Below are positions 1 to 11,800 of a DNA stretch of 64,000 bases, in pieces. How positions within the stretch are numbered: position 1 is the first letter of the stretch; every line of letters starts with the position of its first letter. The notes under the pieces were generated by a model. The model was not told where the DNA came from. It saw only the letters and a program-made list of their open reading frames with translations, and made no database searches. The stretch spans positions 62,001 to 126,000 of the forward strand of contig JASANG010002725.1 of NCBI GenBank assembly GCA_030248215.1, given 5' to 3'. The translations under genes were made by a program, and so were the position numbers. Source of the DNA: Enoplolaimus lenunculus. Lineage: Eukaryota > Nematoda > Enoplea > Enoplida > Thoracostomopsidae.

Positions 1-1986
1 CCAGACCTGGACATTTTTTTCTAGTGCACGCACTATTAATACGTGGATGACCCATTACAGAACATGTGTATCAATTCAAAAAATAAATAAACCAAACGAG
101 AGAGACGCATGTTCTGCATTCAAACTGTTCAAAGAACTTAACCTTTGCTTCCAGCGAAGTTTTGAAAGTTGACTTTGATTTCAAAAGCGAGACCCTTTTG
201 TGGCCGGGCCTTCGCCAGCCTTCGTGTACGGGAAGCGCTAAACACGACTGTCAATAGTCATCGTAGCTTTCTACTTCAGCTCTGCTACAGTCGTTCGATT
301 TCAAATAAACAAATTTGTGATATATATTTAACCCGATTTCATCTTAGGAATCGTATTCTCAGTTGCGTGTAACATCTATTACTACTTGTTGGTGGTAGGA
401 TTTGTAGCTTTTGAACTTATTCATGGTGAGATTCGAAATTCAGCACATTTTCTGCATATTTGTTTCGTTTTACTTTTACGCCAATTTTTAAATCCACAAT
501 TGCAAGAGTTTGTCAGTTTGACAACCTATCGCTAACTGGTGATAGATGCTATATGCGTTTGAGAATGTGGGCCCAGATTAACACACCATTATATAATGTA
601 AACATGGATTGAATTGACCAGTCACATGCTTAATCTGTTTATTTTACTATGTTTCTCTTCGTCTGAACAGATAAAGCGTTGGTCGTAATAAAATTTTTGG
701 TTCTTGTACAATTTCCACCCAAATTTAAGTATTTAATTTTAAGCGCAGAACTAAGTTTAGGTATTAAAAAGCTTAGACGAATGTTTTATTCTTTAGGTAT
801 ACATAAACCTGCTCCGGAACGTAATTCTAAGCCTAAGGCTTAGCTTGAACCTAAAGCCTATATGCATAACGGGCGAAAGTGTACAAGAGCCAAATTTTTC
901 TAAAATCCTAAAACAATTTTAGTAAATCCAATATTTTTTAGAAATTTTTAAAGGTACCAAAAATAACGCATATTTTCAAATTTTGTAGTTCGCGACGCTT
1001 ATTCGCAAAAAATTTTTTCACGCGGTTATATATTTACGAGATCGAATCTTGTCTGCGTTTATGATGCACACAAGGCTGAAATTCTATTAATTCCGTGTCT
1101 ATTATTTGTTTTAGACTTTGTCAAGAAAATCCTTGCCGGACCAAACCCGGAAGCAGCATCATAAAAACAAGACTAAACAATTATCTGCCACTTGAAATTG
1201 AGTTTTTTAGCTTCACACCAAACATTAATAATATAATAATTCTTTCAATATTCGCTCGTATCTGTTGGTTGTTTTTTGCATAAATTGCAGCAAATTTCAA
1301 TTTACGCTCTACATTTCTATTAACCGGTAAAATTAAGTGCAGAAATTTTACTGGTTTAATTTGTTAAAAATAACCAGCGAATTCACATAAGTTTTTGAAT
1401 TTAGAATTGCAAGTTTTATTGAAAACCTTAATTTTAAATTATTTTTTTTTTAGTTTTTACGCTTTATTTCATTAAAAGACATTTCAATTTGAAACATATC
1501 GTCAATGCCAAACTTTCATAAACGAGCTACAGTATTTTATTGACGTATTTGTTGAGGTTTGCCCCATCAGTTCAGAAAAACACAGAAAAAATTCTCAAAG
1601 ATAAGACATGCACTTGAATTGCAAGCAATCGTCTGGTTCAATGAACCAAAATGCCGGGATTTTTTCAATTTAATACAAAAAACAAGGGTACAGCTGAAAG
1701 CATTTTTTCATTAACCAAACTCCCACCACCCCTGTTGAATTTGCATATGTCTTTGATCTATTCATATGCCCTTTGCTGCTGCCATTCATGGATTCGATAT
1801 TACGTTTATACCGTGGTTTTAAGGGTGGTCCTATTTTGCCATATAGGACCTGTTTATTATATATTTATGTGTAAAGCCGCTACAAAAATATAGTCAAGAT
1901 TCTGCTGTTTGTAATGCTGATTTTTTCTGAGCGTATATTGCAAGCATGAGAATCCAACGCAAATTCCAAAAGAACTATTTTGATAG
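1..1986. other. Left flank, no gene seen
   Basis: AT-rich sequence with only short chance reading frames. It contains scattered degenerate CCTAAG/CTTAGG words near 720-860 and nothing with coding character. Confidence 0.5.
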
Positions 1987-2432
1987 TACTGTATTGACCC
2001 GAATAAGAGGGGTGTCTGATATTTATATGGTCTCACAAGAGGGTACCCCTCCTGTTATTCGATTACGGACTGTTATTTATTTTCAACCAGCCGTCCACCA
2101 CCCTTCGTTACTGATATATATCCGGTATTGCAACTATCCGTTGAGTTAAACGTTTATTTGTGTTGTATCAAAAGCTTGACCGATAATGCAAGGTTATACT
2201 TAGGAATTACTTTCAAAACTTAAGTACGCTTAAAGTTTCGAACTCAACTTTATATGGTCCTAGAGTCATTTATGCGCTACAATTAGGGATAGTTGTCACT
2301 TATGGACTGTAATTAGGGTTTATGGACTCTATCCGCTTACAGACTCTTATTAGGGGTACGGACATCTATTGATTGGGACTCAAAATGGGGACCTCCTTTT
2401 ATTACCCCCATCTTATTCGGGTCGCTACAGTA
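1987..2432. mobile_element. Tc1/mariner-like MITE, long copy
   Basis: It starts TACTGTATTGACCCGAATAA and ends in the inverted match TTATTCGGGTCGCTACAGTA. The interior has no transposase. It is homologous along its length, in reverse orientation, to 23481-23859. The TA at each end fits a TA target duplication. Confidence 0.75.
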
Positions 2433-2529
2433 TTTTATTTTGTCATTGGCGAATGAATACAAAGGGTCTGTCCTAAATAATGTGCACTAAATGCGTATGC
2501 GTAATTCAAAATCTTCATGAAACAAGCCA

Positions 2530-2678
2530 ATCGTTCATCGCTCGAGCGTCAACCTCCTACAGTTAAGTGGTAAGTGGTGATGGTGATTTGATTTCATCAA
2601 AGAGTTCCGAATTCACATGCTAATTTGAATTTCGTTCGAATGTGAAATTGAAAATAATCATGCATGAAAGGGTTAAAT
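2530..2678 (+). mobile_element. Decayed fragment of the piggyBac-like tRNA-bearing MITE
   Basis: It has CTCGAGCGTCAACCTCCTAC, a GAGTTCCGAATTC remnant of the tRNA B-box segment, and GAAAGGGTTAA at its end. These match the copies at 9249 and 16359 in order, but the copy is short and diverged. Confidence 0.45.
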
Positions 2679-2692
2679 AAAAAACGCAAATA

Positions 2693-2835
2693 TACTGTAG
2701 TGACCCGAATAAAAGGGGTGGAGTGATATTTATTTGGCCTCTCCAGAGTGTTTCCCCCCTTGTCATTTCGTTACACACTGTTATTTATGTTTAACCCGAA
2801 CTCCGCCACCTTTTGTTAGTCGGGTCACTACAGTA
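2693..2835. mobile_element. Tc1/mariner-like MITE, short copy abutting the PTR stop codon
   Basis: 143 bp with ends TACTGTAGTGACCCGAATAA and GGGTCACTACAGTA. Its right end is one base from the TAA stop (2837-2839) of the PTR gene. It contains AATAAA on the minus strand at 2729-2734, the nearest polyadenylation signal for that gene. Confidence 0.8.
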
Positions 2836-2836
2836 C

Positions 2837-5800
2837 TTAATGGTGCGACTCTTGAAATTTAGCTATTTTTCTACGTCGCTGGCGATAGTTTTCAGCTTTT
2901 GCACAGGTAATTGCAGTTAACGTTAATGCAATTGGTAACACTGCGCACGCATGATACATACCAAACGTTATTGCAAGGAATGTTATTTTAAAAAACACTT
3001 CAGCTATATAGTCGCCCAAGGCAGCTAAAGGTGCCACTCCCAGTAAGGTTGATAGCGCTCCCTGAAGGACTGGCAGTCCAAGTGACGTCATCGAGGCCCG
3101 AATACGATCCTCGGCGGTCCGGCCGGGCCTACGAAGACCGGCCAGATGAAATCCGTGAACAATATGAGCGGTATAGTCGACAGACAACCCTATAGACATA
3201 ATAATAACAACCATAGATACGCTATCCAAATGAACCCCCCATAAAGCCATATACCCTATGACACCAATATCTATTGAAATAATTGAAAACATTGTCCAAA
3301 ATACACAGTAGCGGCTACGAAAAAACCACGCCGCAACTATAATCATACAAGTGACTGCAAGTGCAATACTTAGTAGGGTGGACTGAGTTATGACGTCATA
3401 CTGGTCAATATATGGCCATTCAAGATGGTATGATGTCATAGCGTACTCAGGATACTCGCTACAAATGGTTCGAAAATATTTTCCCACACTCCTTTGATCA
3501 GCCGCGGTGGTAAAATTTCGAATTCCCACGCGAAACCGGAACGCTGCCAGACGAAAACGAGCCTTCGGGCAGGACACATTGGGGCTGGTCGAGTTGGCGT
3601 CGCACGGTGAAGGGAGCCGGTCCCATTTGAGGTCCTGAAATTGCAGGTGGATTTGATAAAGGTACTTGCTTTTGCTTACTTCCTCCTTCTTGGTACACTA
3701 GTGTTAATATGATAAAATGTAAAAGTTACCTACTTCCACATTAATAGTGTTTATTATTTTCCAACCTAGGTATATTTAGGCGAAACTGATACCTAAAGCC
3801 TAGGTATAAAACCCCGGAAGGAACGAAATTTTTCGGGGCAAGACATTATTAAGTACAGTACAATATATCGTCCAGCCAATCTTGAATGGCACTCCTCGTG
3901 GGATTTGGGATGGTAATCAAAAACTAAACACACACATTGAAATCAAGATAAAGTAACGGATTGGCCACTGGCAGTAACGCAGCTTACTGTCAACCCTTAG
4001 GGGCACCTCCTGAAGGGCGTAGGGTAGAACTGATAAACCATACGATTTCGAAAAATTTTGCACCTTGAAAGTAAATTCAGTGTTAAGCGTAATGTTATAT
4101 TTACGCTTTTTGGCTTCTCGCTATCCTTGTTAAGAGAACCTCGTATTGTACGCGGAGGACAGGCAAGAATACTGTAGCCGCGACCTTGGCAAATGGACAA
4201 CAAAAACCTCGAACATGAAAATGATTTATGCTTGTATTCTCAAATATGTGTAGCACCTATCACAAGTTGGTAATATTCCTTGTAACTTTGGAACCATCAA
4301 ATGCGAAACTGGAACATTTAACAGACTTATTGCGTTCCATTTGCTTTACCTCTGTGCAAATTTCGAAATCTGCAATTGCAGGAGTTCGTCATGTTTGATC
4401 AGCAGTCGCTAAACTGATAATAGGTGCTATAACGACGCATTTGAAAATATGGGTCGAAGCGTCAATGAAAAAATAAACTCAGCAAATCAATAAATGTTTG
4501 ACGAAAAACATTTCGCCATAAAATTTCAGATATTAACGCAACTTTGAAGCACAATTACGACGTTCAAAGTTGCGCTATACAAGCCGTACGTCGCCGGCCA
4601 CCACCTCGTGCTATCGCACGAAACCAAATAGATTTTGCCAATATTTTTGTTAGGAACGCATAGCGGCGTGCGCCTACGCTCAGCGGCAACCGGCAGTGTA
4701 AAGTATAAACGCAACCCTTACTACTGAAACATGAAATGTTTCTACATTATAGTGAAGTCGCATAAGTAGTTCCTGGCAATACGCGTGTAAGTTTAAATAT
4801 TGCACTTGCAATCCAAGAATGTAGTATCGTTTTCACAACATTCATGCATGCTCATAGTGCAATCTGCAATGTCTACGGTAATCTGGGTGTTCGGAGAACC
4901 AATAGTGACCCGCATCTAACGCCAACACTTGATGCAAAATATCATAAGTAGCACTAAGCCACTTTTGTTGCTCCTTACACTTAATTAAAGTGAATATCAC
5001 ATAGTTGTCATAGGATGTCGTTCAAACCCTTGCAAAACGCACCTGGGATACTTGTCGTTTATAAGCGTTTAACGTTGACCAACGCAACAACTGATCTTGC
5101 CAAATGCGTTCGGAATCTTTTACCCGATCTTTGTCACGCTCCAAAAACGATTCATAGTCCCGAAGGAAAAAGTCAGTCCCTGATCGACCCATGGAGTACG
5201 GGCCTAACTCGAGGCGAGACACCAACGCGTGAAGGCGGTCCCGTTGAGCGCGCAGTGTCAAATTTGGTGCTCGAGATACCACGAGCTCGACTTGTTGACC
5301 TATAAATAGAACGACCAGCTTTTCCGTTTGGGCTGTAAACTTTTTTGTTGCTTAATAGATTTAGGCTAAAGCTTCGGCTTAGCGTTTGCTTTTGACTTAA
5401 TATCCAATGCTGAGGTAGAGTCAACTAGCAAAAAAAACACGCTCAGGCTGCTGTCACCACGCCAAAAGTAACATTGGTCAATTGGGCCGACCGTTGAATT
5501 GTATTGTTTTCACATTGCTGCTGTACTATCACCTCCAGTCAGTTATAGTGTTTAAAACAAACAAATTGTGTCAGTCTTGCATTGGAATTTTCACACAGTA
5601 GGTGACCGAACTCCAAATATTTGCCATATTTCGACGCAAAGCTTTACCGATCGGCAGTCCCTCGATCAGTAATTGTTAATATATAGAAGAGGTAAGAATA
5701 GCTAGGCGCGGACAATTTTCTTAAACTTATTTAATTGAAGTAAATTTTTCAATGGAGCTGAACAAAATTTTCGGTTAGGACGGGCGACGGCCAACCGCTA

Positions 5801-8800
5801 CTTGGTGCTACACGCAACTGAGAATACTGACAATGATTATTTCAAGCAATTTTTCAAAAAATTCGAATCTCACCATTCTGATAAAACCATCGATGCAACG
5901 TTAAATAGTATTTCGCCGCGTGATGCCCAGGTGCAGCCAAACGGTGCATTTGTAGTCCTTCACGCAAATACAACGCACAACCAATCACAGCGCCGGATAA
6001 ATACACAAAATACGAAACGAACAATAGAATTCGAACAACGTTTGAAAACAGCCAACGCGTGTAATAGTGTTCGATAAAGAGAACAAGAGGATCTATCTTG
6101 GTAGCTTGCGCAATTTGACGTTGTCTTGGCTTCTTTCGCGTAATTGCGGTGTTGGGTGAGTGTGGCATAAAATTTATGGCTGATTCAGGGAACATTTGCT
6201 GAAATATAACATTGGGAGTATAAGAGACTCTTAGACGCTTTCCGCTAGAATTAAGGGTGCGACTAGGCTTAAGCTTGTAGGCTCAGAGTTTGGTTTAAGC
6301 AAAGACTCAGAGTATCTTTTAAACTTATGCTTTGAATTACGTAAGCCTGTTGTGGGAAAATGTAGCAGAACTTACGCACAGGACAAATATCACTACTGAA
6401 AGTGACCACAAATTTTGACTGGCGGTAAGTATAAATGCATGGTGGCAGATTTAGACATTTTTGACAACATCGTATGCTTTGCTAGTGTAAATGCATGAAT
6501 TGTGTTGTTCGGTCCAATGTTCAAGCGTAGCTCTGTGACGCGGCTACCGCCCCTCACTGCCCCCCCCCCAATGCGTGATCTCTGGCACCTGGAGGTCTCC
6601 GATAACACAGATCAGCCATGAGAGTTCAAAAACTTTGCGCCTTTGGAGGTCGGAGGTCGGAGCAATTTCGCTAACTATGGCGTAATTGACGCCTATACAG
6701 ATTCTCGTACGGTTCGCTGGCCAGGCTTTTTTTGCCATTGAATATCGAGCCCCTGTCAATGTGGCATCCCGCTTTTCGCTTCGCTGCTGCCTCCCTGAAT
6801 GATAATTTGCAGGGGGTCCCATCTCACTGGTCGGGGGGGTGGACATGGGACAGAATATCCGCGTCCCTGGCCAATGTTGTGCGTCGGGACCTGTTCTTTA
6901 CATGGAGTATTACCTCGATATTCGGTTTACACAGCGTCCGGCATTTGTCGACTACGTTTTGACCAATCTCTGCTTGGATCAGTGGTTTGATTCCGGCAGC
7001 AAGAAGGGTATTTGCCTTGGCGACAGCTCGTAAATTGGGACTTGAAATCGTCACAGAAGGTGTTGGTTGATATTGTTGAATTGTCAAACTATCTTGTCCA
7101 TGCATCATGGTCGAAAATGAGTCTGATAAAAACAAAAAAAATTGCTCTTGGATGTTTTCCCCGATAGACTTCAGAAAAAGACTTACTTTATCCTAAGCCC
7201 CCGCTTAAGACTACATTGCCTTTAGCCGAAGGTTGATCCTTAGCCTAAGCCTTAAATTAGGGGTATGGTGTGCAAAGGTTTAAAAATAGTTAATAATATA
7301 TTTGGATATAAACAAGGAGTAAAGACAAAAATTTATCAAGATTTATGCACACTTTTACTAGGTAAAAGTGCCCCTAGAAGGGACAGATTGTGATATGTTT
7401 CGCTTGAAGCATGTAAAAGAGTTTCAACAAGGGCGAGTTAGACCATAGATCAGTAGGTAATGCTTATAATATTAGCTCCATAACTTCTATGAAAATAGTT
7501 GTCATCTATATCTTTGACGGCTGTCTTTCAGTGTTAACACGCTTGCGGTCAGTGAAACAAGAAACATATGGGCCCAGCGGACATCATTTATCAGCTTAAT
7601 TTTAGCGTTTGTTGGGTTTTACAATGTTCAGTTTCTAATCTAGCATTCTTCATTGGAAGAGGATATTTTTGGAGTTTTAAAATATTAAGTTTCTAAAACT
7701 TGATTAGTAAATATTTCAATATTGCAAGATTACAAATTGCGTCTATTGATTATCGAATAAAAAATGTCACGCATACGTGCTCGACAATTTCAGCGATCTT
7801 TACCATGACAATTTGATGATGTGAAGTCGAAAAATTTTTCTAAATTGTGTTCTGTGCCGTGACATATTTAAGCTATTCATCTAGAAAATACAATTCAAAT
7901 CTTGCTAAATATTTCAAAGAACTTGTTCTGCTGGCGCTCAATTGAGATAACTTTTAAAAAACAACTGACTGTTATACGAAAGGCATGTTGAGAGTTGTAC
8001 TTTAGAACGCCTTAAAACCCATAGTGTCAATTTATAGCTTCACAGATGAAAGTTTATTGGGCCCATATGTTTCTTGTTTCACTGACCGCAAACGTGTTAA
8101 CACTGAAAGACAGCCGTCAAAGATATAGATGACAACTATTTTCATAGAAGTTATGGAGCTAATATTATAAGCATTACCTACTGATCTATGGTCTAACTCG
8201 CCCTTGTTGAAACTCTTTTACATGCTTCAAGCGAAACATATCACAATCTGTCCCTTCTAGGGGCACTTTTATCTAGTTTCTTTCTTTTACATGGGATACG
8301 GTGAGGTTTTATGTTAAGTCTACTCCTAAGCGTACACCTAAGCCTAAACAAAATATAAGTCTAAAGCGTACCCTTGCTCCATTGCAATTCACCAAAAAGC
8401 AGCCTGTTCTAAGCTATAATGTATGGAAGGTTATTACAAAATATTACTGTCTTAGTAATTTCAGTAGAACAAACTTAGCAGTGACACGTAATCTATTGCA
8501 CGGTGTCATTAGCATCGCGCAATAATATCGACTAGCTATGGTAATTACATATTTGTAATACAATAACAACTTAAATGAGACGTTTAGCGGTCCAATTTGT
8601 GTATGGTGTCGAAGCGGCTAATTAGGATATTCTATACGTAAGTTACCTCATTCCAGCTCTGCTTTTCTGTAGAGAACATTCTGCAAACCTTTCAAAAAGC
8701 GTGCATTCTCGAGGCTTGAAACATATATTGTAAACACTAGCGTGTTTCAATGATAAATCAATTTTTGAGCTGTTTTTAGTCAAAGTCACACGTGAGAGAT

Positions 8801-11800
8801 GTTTGCAAGCACATTCATGGTTTTGCCGCTACGAACAAAAAATGGTCTTGAAATTTCAATATTCTTACTTCTTAAACTTTCGAATCTAAAATGTCTAGAA
8901 TTTCCGACATTAATAGTCATAAAAAGCTTTAGAAAATCGTGTCTGAAGTGGTTATAACATAAATTTGTTATATTTGAACAATAACTACTGGCAATTTACA
9001 ACACACAAATTTCTGCCTTTCAAGAAATAGTTGTCGTTTCAGCTCAGGTCCTTCCGACCCAGATTTCACTCTTACACGTATCCAGGTTAAAAAACTAGGA
9101 AATATGGCTGAGGTTGGCAGCCTTTCAATTTTGGAGTCAGAGTCCCTGACGAATATTTATTTCTAAGATATACGTCTGGAAAATTAGCAAAACTATCATA
9201 TATTTTACACATTCAAGTCTTAAAGGTAGTAAACTGAAAATTTTTCGCTTAACCCTTTCTCACACGAATATTTTCTATTTCCTACGAGACCTACCTACTT
9301 TTATGCTATGATTCGAACTCCAGTGACTGGATTGGGAGGTGTACACCATCACCACTCAGCTATAGGAGCTTGACGCTCGAGCCCTAGGGTGCTCTCACGT
9401 CTTGTGGTGATTAGTACTATGTATACGTGTTGCAATTGTTAAACACGGTGCGATATATACTATTTAACGTATATACACTGCACTGAGTTGCCTACAAGCC
9501 ACTCAATGTGAGAAGGGGTTAAACATCAGACTTCTGTACCATGACATAATTTTCCTAAATTTTCGGACAATATTTATTCAGTATCAGACAACATGCTTTG
9601 TGTTCAGCTTGTGCGACGAAACTGTGCACGTGAGAATAGAGCTCTATGTTGAATTGTAGCTGTTTGTTTTCCTCACAATTCTGTGGGACTGCTATACTTT
9701 TTAAATAAGAGCTCAGATGAGAGGAACTGATAAAAAATAGTATTAAAAAGTATGTATGAAATACTTATGTGTGTGAGAGATAAGTGAATAACTAAAAGAT
9801 GCAAAAAACGTTTGTATATTTGGCGATTTATGAAAGTAAACGCACATGCACCATAAATAATTAAATATTTATTACTAAACCTAAGATCCACTGGCGATAT
9901 TATGCCCTACGCAGATAGTTTGGACAAACCTTTGGTTAAGCTTTGTTTTTAACGCGGAACGAGCTTCCGGTATAGAAGTAAATTAAATGTAACATCCGGT
10001 CTGAAAAAAATTTTCAATAGTTGTTGCAAAAAAACTAATACGGTGGTCTCTGTTTGTCGAAACACTTTTCAAATTTTTTGATGTTCAGGTGTAGGTTTAG
10101 CGTTTAGGCTCGGAGTTAATAGACTGAAGAGTCAACTCTGGATTCCGGGTTTAGGTCCGGCATTTACACAACACATGTAGTGTTTTCAGTTTTCAAGATA
10201 TAACAAAAAAACGCTCTGAGGTCATAACACTAAATTTATATGCATATTAACGCTAGTTTCGTATTTCAACTTTCAGCTATCAGAGCCAAGATATACAGTT
10301 AGCTATAAAATACACCGTGACCTGCATATGATATACTGTCATTACAACATTATCAGCACGGCAAAAGCTACCGGGAAATAAGTACATGTCCAAAACATCC
10401 AAACCTGAATCACCATTGTCAACATTACATTTTCGTTTCGCCAGCAGTATCCCTAATGTAATTTCAGCTTAAGTTTATGCAAAATTTTCATAAATACAAT
10501 GCTTAAAACAATATCAAAAGCTAATACAGGCTAGCTTGTAAGCTAAATTTGCATGATTTACTGTATACTTGAGGATGGGGTTTAAAGTTTTAGCACCGGT
10601 TTGTATCAAAGTAACATTTGAATATTCAAATTAGTAGATAGATATGCGGTCACCAGAAAAGTATTAAAGGCGACGTTGCTCTACCGAAATCGTCGTTTAT
10701 TTTCCAAAGCTTTGTAAGTTTTCTATTTTTATTTTCCAATTTTTCTCGCTTAACCGTTTGGCAGAATGATTCTGGTAAGTGAAGTGAGGCACGTTTTGGA
10801 CTGCAGATTATTTTTTATCACTACACCACCGACATTTCGTAACCTGAAAATCTCTGGATGATCAAGCTTAAAGCCATGCATACAATCTTACAAATCTGGC
10901 GAAGAGTTGTGTAGCGCTTAGATTCGATTAGTTAAAGTAGAGTCGAATGCGGGAAAGGATTTCTTTATCTGACTCGCGGTTTACCTACGCAAATCAGAAT
11001 TTTTTGCATTTCGGGTTTGCCCACGCTAAACAGATGAAGCACAGAACTTTTGTTTTTTCAATGCACACTGACTTAGCTCTTTGGCACCTTATGATGGTTT
11101 GGAGCGAGCTAAAATTTATCATTTTACAATAAAACCTTTACCCCCCGCGCTAGATTTTTTCGACCCGCGTTAACCTGCGGACAGTGCCAAAATGTAATTC
11201 TATTCGTGTTCATAATAGAAAGCTGCTTAACTAAGAGGTAATTTTTGCCATTCCTGCAAAATTTATCTTCGTGTAGTTAAGTTTTTTGTGTTTGTGTTTT
11301 CAGATTACATTGTTGTTCGCAGTTGCACCACTGGCGTTAGCGTCATTCCACTACTCGCCTCCAACAGTCGATTGTCGGGTGAGAAATTGGGGGTGGGAAG
11401 TCGGGTGAGAATCTTGGGCGTGGGTGATGGGAAGTCGGGTGAGAATCTTGGGCGTGGGTGATGGGAAGTCGGGTGAGAATCTTGGGCGTGGGTGATGGGA
11501 AGTCGGGTGAGGAAAACTTGGGCGTGAGTAAACTTGGGGGGGCAGCTTCAATCTTCCATTCTGAACCTGCTGGGGTACATCATATGAATACCGTTCGCTG
11601 AGGCTTGACTGGTCTCAAATTCGTTTCCAGGTCCGCTACACGGCGTGGAGTCCATGCGAAGGCACCTGCGGAACCGGTACTCAAGAACGTTGGGGCACAG
11701 TTGAACAACAACCGCAAGGTGGTGGCCGACCTTGTCCACCACTTGAAGAAACTCGGCCTTGCGACACTGGGATTCCTTGTGAACCGGAGCCGGTCGACTG

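Noticed and set aside
3498-3698. 66-aa minus-strand frame over the start of the last PTR exon
   Set aside because: Wrong frame; the patched-domain frame continues through the same bases to the acceptor at 3697.
6544-6846. 100-aa minus-strand frame between PTR exons 4 and 5
   Set aside because: The phases of exons 4 and 5 join directly (0 to 0), and the frame has no patched-domain features or needed splice sites.
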